NCBI RefSeq assembly: GCF_052030545.1
Contig: NZ_JBPDIH010000001.1
Span: 186,001 to 250,000 of the forward strand
Direction: 5' to 3'
DNA: 64,000 nt
From: CANMXU01 sp052030545
GTDB taxonomy: Bacteria > Pseudomonadota > Gammaproteobacteria > Enterobacterales > Alteromonadaceae
Shown: one piece after another, positions 46,127 through 55,936 of the stretch
How the letters are laid out: each line of letters starts with the position of its first letter
How positions within the stretch are numbered: the first letter of the stretch is position 1
Made by a program: the position numbers and the translations under genes
The notes under the pieces: model-generated
Told to the model about the DNA's origin: nothing
Seen by the model: the letters and a program-made list of their open reading frames with translations, nothing else
The model's database searches: none

Positions 46127-46203
46127 CGGTGATTAGCGCAGCTTGGTAGCGCACTTGGTTTGGGTCCAAGGGGTCGCAAGTTCGAATCTTGCATCACCGA
46201 CCA
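46127..46203 (+). tRNA. tRNA-Pro (anticodon TGG)
   Basis: A 77-nt cloverleaf from CGGTGAT to ACCGACCA. The acceptor arm CGGTGAT/ATCACCG pairs fully, and the anticodon loop TTTGGGT between CTTGG and CCAAG gives TGG. The T arm has GTTCGAAT. CCA is encoded. Identical to the copy at 46504. Confidence 0.96.
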
Positions 46204-46283
46204 CTTTTAATTTGAGAGTTTACTTATACGGGTTTAACTTGTATGTTTAGACTTGAAAATATAAAGTGTTCTGTAGGTGATGT

Positions 46284-46360
<77 letters not shown>

Positions 46361-46380
46361 TGCATTTATATGCAAACTAT

Positions 46381-46457
46381 GGTGGCTATAGCTCAGTTGG
46401 TAGAGCCCCGGATTGTGATTCCGGTTGTCGAGGGTTCAAGTCCCTTTAGCCACCCCA
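46381..46457 (+). tRNA. tRNA-His (anticodon GTG)
   Basis: A 77-nt tRNA starting GGTGGCTATAGCTCAG with the extra 5' G of tRNA-His, anticodon loop TTGTGAT (GTG), T loop GGTTCAAGTCC, ending CCACCCCA with encoded CCA. Very similar to E. coli hisR. Confidence 0.97.
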
Positions 46458-46503
46458 TCTTTTTTATTTACCAGAATAAAGAAGAACGTTCAAAAAATAG
46501 TAT

Positions 46504-46580
46504 CGGTGATTAGCGCAGCTTGGTAGCGCACTTGGTTTGGGTCCAAGGGGTCGCAAGTTCGAATCTTGCATCACCGACCA
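46504..46580 (+). tRNA. tRNA-Pro (anticodon TGG), second copy
   Basis: All 77 bases equal the tRNA-Pro at 46127, but the flanks differ after about 7 nt. It is the last gene of the cluster, with the octamer repeat array starting 16 nt downstream. The E. coli argX-hisR-leuT-proM order has a Leu gene between His and Pro, missing here. Confidence 0.96.
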
Positions 46581-46595
46581 CTTTTTCATATTCTG

Positions 46596-46682
46596 CTTCA
46601 AAACTTCAAAACTTCAAAACTTCAAAACTTCAAAACTTCAAAACTTCAAAACTTCAAAACTTCAAAACTTCAAAACTTCAAA
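46596..46682. repeat. Tandem octamer (CTTCAAAA) repeat running into the gap
   Basis: About 10.9 perfect copies of CTTCAAAA, cut by the run of N at 46683. The true array is probably longer; it is the likely cause of the assembly break. Confidence 0.97.
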
Positions 46683-46779
46683 NNNNNNNNNNNNNNNNNN
46701 NNNNNNNNNNNNNNNNNNNNNNNNNNNNNNNNNNNNNNNNNNNNNNNNNNNNNNNNNNNNNNNNNNNNNNNNNNNNNNN
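46683..46779. other. Assembly gap (97 N)
   Basis: A run of 97 unknown bases flanked by two different but related octamer arrays. Its real length and content are unknown. Confidence 0.99.
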
Positions 46780-46791
46780 AATATTTTACAA

Positions 46792-46836
46792 CTCTAAAAC
46801 TCTAAAACTCTAAAACTCTACAACTCTAAAACTCTG
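46792..46836. repeat. Tandem octamer (CTCTAAAA) repeat after the gap
   Basis: Five copies of CTCTAAAA (the fourth is CTCTACAA) plus CTCTG. The unit has the same length as CTTCAAAA before the gap and differs at the third and fourth bases. Confidence 0.95.
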
Positions 46837-47243
46837 CTGCGCCTTAAACTAGGCCTGAACCAATACAGAACCTTTATTGCAATTAATGTCTGCGAACACC
46901 TTTATGGTGCAATTGCACTTAAGGTGTGCATCTGCACCAAGGTGGTTCATGAGTATTTCTACGTATGGATGTTCGTTTGTTTATTGTTTTTCGGTACAAT
47001 TTATTAACAAAGTCGCTGGCTTGTAATTTTTCGTAAGCGTCTGATTTTTATTGTTTTAATTTGGCTTGGAAAGGCTTGGGTGAAGGGTGGTTATAAATTT
47101 ATTATATCAGGCACTTTTTTTGCTGGTGGCTGTGAACGGCTGCGTTGTTGTGTCCAAAATAATGTTTTTTGTGTAAGACATGCTGCGACTACCTCCTCTA
47201 AAAATACTAACAATAATTTATATCATTTGAGTAGAGAAAGTTT
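46837..47243. other. Spacer before the chemoreceptor gene with a nested inverted repeat
   Basis: About 400 bp without an ORF of coding character. Near its start, ACACCTT (46896-46902) and AAGGTGT (46921-46927) flank the perfect palindrome GTGCAATTGCAC (46907-46918), and TGCACC recurs at 46933. This can fold as a bulged hairpin. It has no T-run, so it is more likely a protein site or a decayed repeat than a terminator. The promoter of the receptor gene should lie further right. Confidence 0.45.
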
Positions 47244-49388
47244 ATGAGCTTGAAAAGTGCCTTAATGAATTTAACACCTAAAGAAAAACGCTGGTTACCT
47301 TGGTTTGGCAGCACTGGTAAGCTTAAGCTTGGTTGGTCTTGCTTAGTCAATAACAGCACCTACAGCGCTGTTGAGCAAGCATTTGAGGGCATAGCTGCTA
47401 CCCGAGTAAAGCTATTACAAAATTGGGCAAATAATCAGTGGGATCATCTTAAATCGTTACTGAACTTAATCGATCTTGTGCAATTAGAAAGCAATCAATG
47501 CCTATTAACGGATAAATTACAAAGTACTGCCGACTTTTCCGAAATTTTTATTATCGATGTTGAAGGCAAAATACTAACAAGTACATTCTCAAAAAGAATA
47601 GGGCAAAAGCACCAAGAAACTCAAGCGATGCAGCAAGCAACAGAAAATGCTTTTTTACACGGTCCTTATATCGATAACGTTACCTTAACTATCGGCGCTT
47701 CCTCCTCTCAATTTCATGATGAAGTGACGTTAATGTTTTATCAACCGATTAAAATGGCAGGGAAAACCATTGGCTTTTTATGCGGCCGCGTACCAAATGA
47801 TGTGCTAGGGGACTTAATTCAGCGTGAAGCCGGTCATATATATCCTGAATCTGGCGATAACTATTTATTTATGGTGGAGTCGAATTTTGACCGTCAAATA
47901 ATGAAAGGAACAGCATTATCTCGCTCTCGGTTTGAAGACAATACCTTTAGTCATGGAGAGAACTTAAAATCGGGTGTGAACACAGAATACGGGACAGTAA
48001 AAATAAATCGACATACTGAATTTGAAATTCGTTTTACGGATCCTGCCACCAATGATTTGCATCCAGGGGTTCGTGAAACCATTTCACATGGAGAGAACTT
48101 GTTTGTGACTTACCCAGGATATTCAGACTATCGTCACATTCCTGTTATTGGTAAGGGGGTGACCTTTAAAGTGCCAGGATCGTTAGATACTTGGGGAATG
48201 ATGTGCGAGGCGGATCTTGAAGAAGTATATCGCAGGCGTTCAATTAACCTTGGTTTAATGCAAATTTATTTTGTTATGGTTAGTAGCATTTTAGGTATTC
48301 ATGCCGGTTTAACGACTTTCACTGGCTTATCTGATGTTGTTGTTGGCACTATTACAGTCTTTTTTGCCTTGCTCAGTTGTTTTGTATTTTCAAAACTAGG
48401 TACCAACCGCATTTCTAAACGCCTTAATAAGATGACGGAAGTGATACGTACTATTGCTGAAGGCGAAGGTAACCTTACGCAACGATTAAATGCCGATAAA
48501 ATTAAACATGACGAAACGGGAGATATGAGTCGCTGGATTAATAGTTTTATTGATAATTTAGACGGTATTGTCGGACAGGTTATTCAAGCGTCGGGCAATG
48601 TAAAGGCGACGAATGAGACAATGTTGTCACGCAATGAAGAAGCCCATTCAAGCTCCCATCAAGTGCATCAATCAATGGAACACATGCAGCAATTAATCGA
48701 AAATCAAAGTCAGGTTATATTGCAAGCCGCCAGTACCGCTGAGAACATGAAATCGACCATGGCTACAGTCGTTGAAAAAGCGAAAAAAGATTACTTAGAT
48801 GCACGGGCAGCAACGCAAGAAATAAGAGATGTTGTCGATACAACCGCTAGCTCTGTTCAATCTATTGATGCTCGAATGGAGGAAATTGGCAATATTATTA
48901 GTGTGATCACAGACATCACCAACCAAACCAATTTACTCGCTCTGAATGCAGCCATTGAAGCAGCCCGCGCCGGTGAGCATGGTCGAGGCTTTTCCGTCGT
49001 TTCTGATGAAGTTAGGGGATTAGCTGCAAGAACCGCTACGGCAGCACAAGATATTCAAACGATGATCCAAAGCTTGCAGTCACAAACGCAACAAGCGGTA
49101 AGCTTTATGGAGTCGGGTGTTAAAAATGTTGATCAAAACCTTAAACTTACCGAAGCCGCTTCAAATGAGAATCAAGAGTTACATCAAATAGTTGATGAAA
49201 TGTTTGAAACCATTAGCGTTATCGAGCAAAACAGTGCCCGAAATGGTGAGACTGCGCGAACAGTAACTGAAGTCACTAAAAATATGACACATTCAATTGA
49301 AGAGTTAACACATAGCTCTAACATGGTTGACTCAACCGCGAATAAACTGCAACAACTTGTTGGCACATTTACCATTAGCGCCCGGTAA
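47244..49388 (+). CDS. Methyl-accepting chemotaxis protein with unusual topology
   Basis: A 714-residue chemoreceptor. The C-terminal half is standard: HAMP-like linker (about 390-440), and a signalling domain with the hairpin tip [40 protein letters not shown] (read as [35 protein letters not shown]). Two membrane helices lie mid-protein (about 337-360 and 363-388). The N-terminal 330 residues form a Cache-like sensor region ([20 protein letters not shown]) but have no N-terminal membrane helix or signal peptide. An in-frame TAG 4 codons before the ATG shows the start is not misplaced upstream. The sensor may thus be cytoplasmic. It stands alone. Confidence 0.88.
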   Translation: MSLKSALMNLTPKEKRWLPWFGSTGKLKLGWSCLVNNSTYSAVEQAFEGIAATRVKLLQNWANNQWDHLKSLLNLIDLVQLESNQCLLTDKLQSTADFSEIFIIDVEGKILTSTFSKRIGQKHQETQAMQQATENAFLHGPYIDNVTLTIGASSSQFHDEVTLMFYQPIKMAGKTIGFLCGRVPNDVLGDLIQREAGHIYPESGDNYLFMVESNFDRQIMKGTALSRSRFEDNTFSHGENLKSGVNTEYGTVKINRHTEFEIRFTDPATNDLHPGVRETISHGENLFVTYPGYSDYRHIPVIGKGVTFKVPGSLDTWGMMCEADLEEVYRRRSINLGLMQIYFVMVSSILGIHAGLTTFTGLSDVVVGTITVFFALLSCFVFSKLGTNRISKRLNKMTEVIRTIAEGEGNLTQRLNADKIKHDETGDMSRWINSFIDNLDGIVGQVIQASGNVKATNETMLSRNEEAHSSSHQVHQSMEHMQQLIENQSQVILQAASTAENMKSTMATVVEKAKKDYLDARAATQEIRDVVDTTASSVQSIDARMEEIGNIISVITDITNQTNLLALNAAIEAARAGEHGRGFSVVSDEVRGLAARTATAAQDIQTMIQSLQSQTQQAVSFMESGVKNVDQNLKLTEAASNENQELHQIVDEMFETISVIEQNSARNGETARTVTEVTKNMTHSIEELTHSSNMVDSTANKLQQLVGTFTISAR

Positions 49389-49475
49389 ACTATGAATTCG
49401 AGAAGAAAATAACGTTAAAATGTGCGCTGTTTTTTGGTCGATAAATAGACGAGTAAATAAATTTTGCTTAACTAC

Positions 49476-49504
49476 TCGACTCTACGCTTAAGCACCGCTA
49501 TAAT
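49476..49504 (+). promoter_or_regulatory. Predicted promoter of tig
   Basis: TCGACT (49476-49481), 17 nt, and a consensus TATAAT (49499-49504). It leaves a leader of about 150 nt before the tig ATG, containing the short palindrome CCGGAATTTCCGG near 49540. Confidence 0.6.
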
Positions 49505-49661
49505 TCGTCGTCATTATTTTTAATCTAGACATCTTTTATCCGGAATTTCCGGGCCTAAACACCTGACGTTGTATGGGCTAGAAGTTAAAATAACTGTATT
49601 TTTTCTTCTATATATAGGTGCATTGTAAATAGCGTATAGCGCTAAGTTTTGAGGTAAGTAA

Positions 49662-50969
49662 ATGCAAGTTTCAGTTGAGACTACACAAGGTTTGGAACGC
49701 CGTATAACCATTTCTGTTCCTGCCGAAACCGTAGATGTTGAAGTTAAAAATCGTCTTCGCCATATCGCGAAAACACAACGTATTAATGGCTTCCGCCCAG
49801 GTAAAGTGCCACCGTCAGTAATTCAAAAGCGTTACGGTCAATCTGTACGTCAAGAAGTTGCTGGTGAATTAATGCAACGTAACTTTTATGAAGCCATTGT
49901 TGCTGAAAAGTTAACACCTGCTGGCCGTCCAGAGTTTGTTGCTAAAAGCAACGAAGATGGCAAAGCGTTAGAATTTGATGCTACTTTTGAAGTATACCCA
50001 GAAGTAGAATTAAAAGGCTTAGAAGATATCGCTGTTGAGCGTCCAGACGTTGAAATTTCTGATGAAGATTTAGACGAAATGTTTGTTACGCTTCAAAACC
50101 AACATAAAACTTGGAAAGAAAACAAGCGTAAAACTAAAAAAGGCGATAAGTTAACTATCGACTTTACAGGCCGTGTTGACGGTGAAGAGTTTGAAGGCGG
50201 CAAGTCTGAAGGTTTTGAATTAGAACTTGGTGCTGGTCGTATGATCCCAGGTTTTGAAAAAGACATCATCGGTATGAAAGTTGGTGAAGAGAAAACTATC
50301 ACTGTTACTTTCCCAGAAGATTACCACGCTGAAAACCTAAAAGGTAAAGAAGCTGAGTTCGACATCGTTGTTCATAAAACTGAAGGCCCAGTAGTGCCGA
50401 AAATTGATGACGAGTTTGCAACATTATTTGGTATTCAAGAAGGTGGCGTTGAAGCATTACGTGCTGAAGTACGTAAGAACATGTCGCGTGAACTTAACCA
50501 AGCGGTTAAAACCAAAGTAAAAGAGCAAGTGATCAACGGTTTAGTTGAAGCGCATGAATTAGATGTTCCTAAAGCGTTAATTGCACAAGAAGTTGACGTA
50601 TTACGTCAGCAAGCAATGCAACGTTTTGGTGGTCAAATGGATCCTAAGAACATGCCTGAACTTCCTGCAGAAATGTTTGAAGAGCAAGCTAAGCGTCGCG
50701 TTGTTGTAGGTTTACTACTTGGTGAAGTGATCAAAGTTAACGAATTAAAAGTTGACGAAGCGAAAGTCACTGAGCTTATTGAATCAGCAGCTTCAGCATA
50801 CGAAGATCCACAAGAAGTTATCGAATACTACAAAACAAACAAAGAGCTTTCTCAACAAATGCAAAACGTTGCATTAGAAGAGCAAGCAGTTGAATTAGTA
50901 TTAGCTTCTGCAAAAGTAACTGACAAAAAAGCGTCTTTCCAAGAAATTATGAACCCAGAAGGTAAGTAA
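49662..50969 (+). CDS. tig: Trigger factor (ribosome-associated chaperone)
   Basis: Trigger factor binds ribosomal protein uL23 at the tunnel exit and shields nascent chains. The 435-residue protein (E. coli 432) has the ribosome-binding signature [17 protein letters not shown] (about 44-60), a central FKBP-type PPIase domain (about 160-245) with [22 protein letters not shown] (read as [14 protein letters not shown]), and the helical C-terminal chaperone domain. It heads the conserved tig-clpP-clpX-lon-hupB-ppiD block of protein quality control genes. The terminator after it overlaps the clpP promoter. Confidence 0.97.
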   Translation: MQVSVETTQGLERRITISVPAETVDVEVKNRLRHIAKTQRINGFRPGKVPPSVIQKRYGQSVRQEVAGELMQRNFYEAIVAEKLTPAGRPEFVAKSNEDGKALEFDATFEVYPEVELKGLEDIAVERPDVEISDEDLDEMFVTLQNQHKTWKENKRKTKKGDKLTIDFTGRVDGEEFEGGKSEGFELELGAGRMIPGFEKDIIGMKVGEEKTITVTFPEDYHAENLKGKEAEFDIVVHKTEGPVVPKIDDEFATLFGIQEGGVEALRAEVRKNMSRELNQAVKTKVKEQVINGLVEAHELDVPKALIAQEVDVLRQQAMQRFGGQMDPKNMPELPAEMFEEQAKRRVVVGLLLGEVIKVNELKVDEAKVTELIESAASAYEDPQEVIEYYKTNKELSQQMQNVALEEQAVELVLASAKVTDKKASFQEIMNPEGK

Positions 50970-51059
50970 TCTCTTTGCTGCGTTAACACTAAAATAAGCG
51001 AAATTTTGTCGATATATTACTCAATTTAGCTTTCTAGTAAATAATAGTGCAGCTTTAGA

Positions 51060-51088
51060 TTGACATCTTGTCAAGCAATAGCTTAAAT
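51060..51088 (+). promoter_or_regulatory. Predicted clpP promoter overlapping the tig terminator
   Basis: TTGACA (51060-51065), exactly 17 nt, then TTAAAT (51083-51088). A start about 7 nt further on (near 51095) lies inside the 5' arm of the tig terminator stem, so transcripts from it would not form the full hairpin. Confidence 0.6.
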
Positions 51089-51120
51089 GGCTTGTATGGA
51101 GACATACGAGCCATTTTTTT
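51087..51120 (+). terminator. Rho-independent terminator of tig
   Basis: AATGGCTTGTATG pairs with CATACGAGCCATT (one G-U) around GAGA, followed by a seven-T run. It ends 18 nt before the clpP start codon. Confidence 0.85.
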
Positions 51121-51137
51121 ATATTAAGGATTAAGCC

Positions 51138-51776
51138 TTGTTTACTTCTCAAAATAATTCTCATGATTTAACCAGCATTACCGAAAGTGCATTAGTGCCT
51201 ATGGTAGTTGAGCAAACATCTAAAGGTGAGCGCTCTTACGATATTTATTCTCGTTTACTAAAAGAACGCGTCATATTTTTATGTGGTCAAGTGGAAGACC
51301 ATATGGCTAACTTAATTGTTGCGCAATTATTATTCTTAGAGTCAGAAAGCCCTGATAAAGATATTTATCTTTATATTAATTCGCCAGGTGGTTCGGTAAC
51401 GGCAGGCATGGCAATTTACGATACCATGAAGTTTATTAAGCCAAACATCAGTACGGTTTGTATTGGTCAAGCGGCTAGCATGGGTGCATTTTTACTTTCT
51501 GGTGGTGAAAAGGGCAAACGTTACTGTCTGCCTAATGCACGTGTGATGATCCACCAACCGTTAGGTGGTTTCCAAGGTCAAGCGTCTGATTTTGAAATTC
51601 ATGCAAAAGAAATTTTATACATCAAAGAGAAGTTAAATCGCTTAATGGCTGAGCATACTGGCCAATCTTTAGAGAAAGTATCACAAGATACCGACCGAGA
51701 TAATTTCTTAAGTGCAGAAAGTGCGGTTGAATATGGATTAGTTGACGCCATATTAGAACAGAGAACCGATAAATAA
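51138..51776 (+). CDS. clpP: ATP-dependent Clp protease proteolytic subunit
   Basis: ClpP forms the tetradecameric serine protease that works with ClpX or ClpA. The 212-residue protein (E. coli 207) has the catalytic Ser in [11 protein letters not shown] (about 111), His in [12 protein letters not shown] (about 136) and Asp in SQDTDRDNF. The N-terminal propeptide region is short. The start is TTG at 51138, with AAGGA at 51126-51130 as ribosome binding site. clpX follows after 93 nt. Its promoter seems to be embedded in the tig terminator. Confidence 0.97.
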   Translation: MFTSQNNSHDLTSITESALVPMVVEQTSKGERSYDIYSRLLKERVIFLCGQVEDHMANLIVAQLLFLESESPDKDIYLYINSPGGSVTAGMAIYDTMKFIKPNISTVCIGQAASMGAFLLSGGEKGKRYCLPNARVMIHQPLGGFQGQASDFEIHAKEILYIKEKLNRLMAEHTGQSLEKVSQDTDRDNFLSAESAVEYGLVDAILEQRTDK

Positions 51777-51869
51777 GTAACTTCTGGCGAATTGGCGTTG
51801 TTATCTGCCGATTTTATGAAATACTTAATAGTATCGAATGACAAATTTATTAGATTTTAGAGGTACCGT

Positions 51870-53150
51870 ATGACCGATATTCAAAAAGGTGACGGTGAAA
51901 ACGGAAAGTTATTATATTGCTCGTTCTGTGGCAAAAGCCAACATGAAGTGCGCAAACTGATTGCAGGCCCTTCTGTTTTCATTTGCGACGAATGTGTGGA
52001 GCTGTGTAATGACATTATTCGTGAAGAAATAAAAGAAATTTCTCCAAAGCAAGATAAAGAAAGTTTGCCTTCGCCAATTGAAATTCGTGAAAGTTTAGAC
52101 GATTACGTTATTGGTCAAGACCATGCGAAAAAAGTATTAGCGGTAGCGGTATACAATCACTACAAGCGTTTGCGCAATGGTGACTCTCACAATGGTGTTG
52201 AGTTAGGCAAAAGTAATATTTTACTTATTGGCCCTACAGGTAGCGGTAAAACCTTACTTGCTGAAACCTTAGCACGCTTGTTAGATGTGCCATTTACTAT
52301 GGCCGATGCAACCACGTTAACCGAAGCAGGTTATGTTGGTGAAGACGTTGAAAATATCATTCAAAAACTGCTGCAAAAGTGTGATTATGATGTAGAGAAA
52401 GCACAACGTGGTATCGTTTACATCGATGAAATTGATAAAATTTCACGTAAATCGGATAACCCATCAATCACGCGTGATGTTTCAGGTGAGGGTGTTCAAC
52501 AAGCACTGTTAAAACTTGTTGAAGGTACTATCGCTTCTGTACCACCACAAGGTGGTCGTAAACATCCACAGCAAGAGTTTTTACAAGTAGATACGTCTAA
52601 GATTTTGTTTATTTGTGGCGGTGCATTTGCCGGCCTTGATAAAGTAATCGAACAGCGTTGTCATACAGGTACAGGTATTGGTTTTGGCGCTGAGGTACGT
52701 GGTAAAGATGAAGAAAAATCATTAACCGAGCGTTTCCAAGAAGTTGAACCACAAGATTTAGTGAAATACGGATTAATTCCTGAATTCATTGGTCGTTTAC
52801 CAGTTGTTGCTACTTTAAGTGAACTCGATGAAGATGCATTAATTCAAATCCTTCAAGAGCCAAAAAATGCCTTAACTAAACAGTTTACTGCACTTTTTGA
52901 TATGGAAGATGTCGAGCTAGAGTTTAGAAAAGACGCCTTACTGGCGATCGCTAATAAAGCCATGGTACGCAAAACCGGTGCTCGTGGTTTACGTTCGATT
53001 GTTGAAGGCGTATTGCTTGATACTATGTATGAGCTGCCTTCAATGGAAAATGCGACCAAAGTTGTGGTTGATGAAACGGTAATTAAAGGTGAGTCTAAGC
53101 CGATAATTATTTATGAAACACCACAAGAGCAAGCTGCATCTGAAAATTAA
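51870..53150 (+). CDS. clpX: ATP-dependent Clp protease ATP-binding subunit ClpX
   Basis: The AAA+ unfoldase that feeds ClpP. The 426-residue protein (E. coli 424) has the N-terminal zinc-binding domain with [13 protein letters not shown] and [10 protein letters not shown] (four Cys), Walker A GPTGSGKT (about 119-126), Walker [10 protein letters not shown], the pore loop region around GYVGEDVE, and the sensor-2 segment KTGARGLRS. It is downstream of clpP and upstream of lon, the conserved order. AGAGG precedes the ATG. A strong terminator follows. Confidence 0.98.
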   Translation: MTDIQKGDGENGKLLYCSFCGKSQHEVRKLIAGPSVFICDECVELCNDIIREEIKEISPKQDKESLPSPIEIRESLDDYVIGQDHAKKVLAVAVYNHYKRLRNGDSHNGVELGKSNILLIGPTGSGKTLLAETLARLLDVPFTMADATTLTEAGYVGEDVENIIQKLLQKCDYDVEKAQRGIVYIDEIDKISRKSDNPSITRDVSGEGVQQALLKLVEGTIASVPPQGGRKHPQQEFLQVDTSKILFICGGAFAGLDKVIEQRCHTGTGIGFGAEVRGKDEEKSLTERFQEVEPQDLVKYGLIPEFIGRLPVVATLSELDEDALIQILQEPKNALTKQFTALFDMEDVELEFRKDALLAIANKAMVRKTGARGLRSIVEGVLLDTMYELPSMENATKVVVDETVIKGESKPIIIYETPQEQAASEN

Positions 53151-53176
53151 CTTCGATAATACGAAGAATTGATTAT

Positions 53177-53203
53177 AAAAGAGCCAATTAGGCTCTTTTT
53201 TTT
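53177..53203 (+). terminator. Rho-independent terminator of clpPX
   Basis: AAAGAGCC and GGCTCTTT form a stem around AATTA, followed by a long T-run (to 53203). It is 27 nt after clpX. Confidence 0.92.
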
Positions 53204-53211
53204 ATTTCTCT

Positions 53212-53239
53212 GTTGAAAGCTTCTTCAATATCCCCATAT
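53212..53239 (+). promoter_or_regulatory. Sigma-32-type heat-shock promoter of lon
   Basis: GTTGAAA (53212-53218), 13 nt, then CCCCATAT (53232-53239). This is close to the RpoH consensus CTTGAAA-N11-16-CCCCATNT, and sits 66 nt upstream of lon, right after the clpX terminator. Confidence 0.8.
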
Positions 53240-53304
53240 AGTTTTTAACTTCTAATTATTTTCCATCAGTATGTTTACAGTGCTGATTTCCGAGAGAGTA
53301 ACAA

Positions 53305-55650
53305 ATGACCGATGAGTTATCAGGTGTATCTGAAATCCCCGTACTAGCCTTGCGCGATGTTGTTGTTTACCCGCAAATGGTTATTCCTTTATTTGTTGGC
53401 AGAGAAAAATCAATTCGTTGTTTAGATATTGCGATGGAAAATGACAAGAAAATTTTCCTCGTGGCGCAAAAAGATGCCGCTGTTGATGATCCAACAGCTG
53501 ACGATGTTTATGAAACCGGCACCGTTGCGACTATTTTACAAATGCTGAAATTACCCGACGGTACCGTAAAGGTATTGGTTGAAGGTGCTCAACGTGCACA
53601 AATAGATAATTTTGTTGAAACAGAGCAATATTTTACCGCCAATATAAATTACCTCGCCGCAGAAGGTGGCGATATCGATAATATCGAAATTTTAATTCGT
53701 TCAGCAATCTCTCAGTTTGAAGGTTACGTCAAACTTAACAAAAAAATTCCGCCAGAAGTGCTTACCTCTGTGTCAGGAATTGATGATGCGGAACAGCTTG
53801 CCGATACCATGGCGGCTCATATGCCACTGAAGCTTGTTGAAAAGCAAAAAGTTTTAGAAATTACTGATATTGCCAAACGCCTAGAATACTTGATGGCGTT
53901 AATGGAAGGTGAAATCGACTTACTACAAGTTGAGAAAAAAATTCGTACTCGCGTTAAAAAGCAAATGGAAAAAAGCCAGCGTGAGTACTATTTGAATGAG
54001 CAAATGAAAGCCATTCAAAAAGAATTAGGTGATATGGACGATGTGCCAGATGAAGCTGAGCAAATCACCAAAAAAATTGAAGAAGCGCAAATGCCAAAAG
54101 AAGCCAAGGAAAAAACCTTAGCTGAATTGCAGAAATTAAAAATGATGTCACCAATGTCTGCTGAAGCAACCGTTGTTCGCAGCTACATCGATGTAATGAC
54201 CAATGTGCCTTGGAAAAAGCGCAGTAAATTAAAGCGCAATTTGAAGCTTGCTGAAGAAGTACTTGATAAAGACCATTACGGCTTAGATAAAGTAAAAGAG
54301 CGCATTTTAGAGTATTTAGCGGTGCAACAGCGCGTTAGCCAATTAAAAGGGCCAATTTTGTGCTTAGTGGGTCCTCCAGGTGTGGGTAAAACCTCGCTTG
54401 GGCAATCGATTGCGAAATCTACGGGTCGTAAATACGTGCGTATGGCTTTAGGTGGCGTACGTGATGAAGCAGAAATTCGTGGTCATCGCCGTACCTATAT
54501 TGGTTCATTGCCGGGTAAGCTTATCCAAAAAATTTCAAAAGCGGGCGTTAAAAACCCACTGTTTTTGTTAGATGAAATCGACAAAATGGCCTCTGATATG
54601 CGCGGCGATCCAGCATCTGCTTTATTAGAAGTATTAGATCCTGAGCAAAACAGTAGCTTTAACGATCATTATCTTGAAGTTGACTACGACTTATCTGATG
54701 TGATGTTTGTTGCTACATCGAACAGCATGAATATTCCAGGGCCGTTACTTGACCGTATGGAAGTGATTCGTTTATCAGGCTATACCGAAGACGAAAAACT
54801 CAATATCGCGCGTAATCACTTAGTCACTAAACAAATTGAGCGCAATGGCTTAAAAACCAAAGAGATTGAGATAGAAGATAGTGCAATTATTGGCATTATT
54901 CGTTATTACACTCGTGAAGCTGGCGTACGTAGTTTAGAGCGTGAGATTTCCAAACTATGTCGTAAAGCGGTTAAAGCTATCTTGCTCGACAAGAGTTTGA
55001 AGAAAATCGTTATTAACCAAGACAACTTAAAAGACTATTTAGGTGTACAACGTTTTGATTATGGCAAAGCAGAAGATAGTAACCGTGTCGGCCAAGTCAC
55101 TGGTCTTGCATGGACAGAAGTTGGTGGTGAGCTATTAACTATAGAAACAGCCTCTGTACCGGGTAAAGGAAAACTAACCTATACCGGCTCATTAGGCGAT
55201 GTAATGCAAGAGTCAATTCAAGCGGCAATGACAGTGGTTAGAAGTCGAACTGAAAAACTGCGCATAAATGACGACTTTTACGAAAAACGTGACATTCATG
55301 TTCATGTGCCTGAAGGTGCTACGCCTAAAGATGGTCCAAGTGCTGGTATTGGCATGTGCACAGCATTAGTATCAAGCTTAACGGGTAATCCGGTCAAAGC
55401 GGATGTTGCAATGACAGGTGAAATTACCTTGCGTGGTGAAGTTTTAGCCATTGGTGGTTTAAAAGAAAAACTACTGGCGGCACATCGCGGTGGTATTAAA
55501 ACTGTGGTAATTCCAAAAGACAACGAGCGTGATTTACAAGAAATTCCTGACAATATTAAGGCTGACCTCGCAATTCACCCAGTAAAATGGATTGATGATG
55601 TTCTAGCCATTGCGCTTGAACAGCCAGTTGAAAAATGGCAGGCTGAATAA
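53305..55650 (+). CDS. lon: ATP-dependent protease La (Lon)
   Basis: Lon degrades misfolded and regulatory proteins. The 781-residue protein (E. coli 784) has the N-terminal LON substrate domain (about 10-200) with IPVLALRDVVVYPQMVIPLFVG (read as LALRDVVVYPQMV), the AAA+ module with Walker A GPPGVGKTSLGQ (about 354-365) and Walker B NPLFLLDEIDKM, and the C-terminal protease domain with PKDGPSAGIGM containing the catalytic Ser (about 677), and the partner Lys in GGLKEKLLAAHRGG. It has a heat-shock-type promoter. hupB lies 286 bp downstream. Confidence 0.98.
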   Translation: MTDELSGVSEIPVLALRDVVVYPQMVIPLFVGREKSIRCLDIAMENDKKIFLVAQKDAAVDDPTADDVYETGTVATILQMLKLPDGTVKVLVEGAQRAQIDNFVETEQYFTANINYLAAEGGDIDNIEILIRSAISQFEGYVKLNKKIPPEVLTSVSGIDDAEQLADTMAAHMPLKLVEKQKVLEITDIAKRLEYLMALMEGEIDLLQVEKKIRTRVKKQMEKSQREYYLNEQMKAIQKELGDMDDVPDEAEQITKKIEEAQMPKEAKEKTLAELQKLKMMSPMSAEATVVRSYIDVMTNVPWKKRSKLKRNLKLAEEVLDKDHYGLDKVKERILEYLAVQQRVSQLKGPILCLVGPPGVGKTSLGQSIAKSTGRKYVRMALGGVRDEAEIRGHRRTYIGSLPGKLIQKISKAGVKNPLFLLDEIDKMASDMRGDPASALLEVLDPEQNSSFNDHYLEVDYDLSDVMFVATSNSMNIPGPLLDRMEVIRLSGYTEDEKLNIARNHLVTKQIERNGLKTKEIEIEDSAIIGIIRYYTREAGVRSLEREISKLCRKAVKAILLDKSLKKIVINQDNLKDYLGVQRFDYGKAEDSNRVGQVTGLAWTEVGGELLTIETASVPGKGKLTYTGSLGDVMQESIQAAMTVVRSRTEKLRINDDFYEKRDIHVHVPEGATPKDGPSAGIGMCTALVSSLTGNPVKADVAMTGEITLRGEVLAIGGLKEKLLAAHRGGIKTVVIPKDNERDLQEIPDNIKADLAIHPVKWIDDVLAIALEQPVEKWQAE

Positions 55651-55723
55651 AAAATCAGCAAAAAATGTTGTTTTTTCAGGAAAAAAGTCAAAAAAGGTGA
55701 AAAAAAGTGTAAAAAACGCAAAA
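55649..55723. promoter_or_regulatory. Helically phased A-tracts (predicted curved DNA) upstream of hupB
   Basis: Runs of four to seven A (one of T) begin at 55649, 55660, 55671 (T), 55681, 55690, 55700, 55711 and 55720, i.e. every 9-11 bp for about 75 bp. Such phasing with the helical repeat produces strong intrinsic curvature. A weak promoter-like pair (TTTCGC at 55724, TATGGT at 55747, 17 nt apart) follows immediately. Confidence 0.75.
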
Positions 55724-55774
55724 TTTCGCTTTTCAAACGACGAAACTATGGTAAGTTAACAACGCTGATATCGC

Positions 55775-55799
55775 TAGACCCCAATAGATATGGGGTCTA
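55775..55799. other. Hairpin in the hupB leader
   Basis: TAGACCCCA (55775-55783) and TGGGGTCTA (55791-55799) form a 9-bp perfect stem with a 7-nt loop. It has no T-run on either side, so it is a structural element rather than an intrinsic terminator; its place in the lon-hupB spacer suggests an RNA-stability or processing role. Confidence 0.5.
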
Positions 55800-55936
55800 A
55801 CAAAAAATAATCGCTTAATTTTAATTTTTGATTTCTTTAACTCGGCGCTTGATGTTCGATAGAAACGTAAGAATATGTTTCACAGGACGTTAAACAAAAG
55901 ATGGCGCTGAATAATAACAATTGAAGGGGAAACACT

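Noticed and set aside
46520..46813. Open frames through the second tRNA-Pro, the octamer repeats and the N gap
   Set aside because: They translate a tRNA gene, a satellite repeat and unknown bases; not coding.
46896..46938. Cyclic di-GMP riboswitch before the chemoreceptor gene
   Set aside because: Such riboswitches are frequent before chemoreceptor genes, but the conserved GEMM core was not found; only palindromic GTGCAATTGCAC and inverted ACACCTT arms are present.
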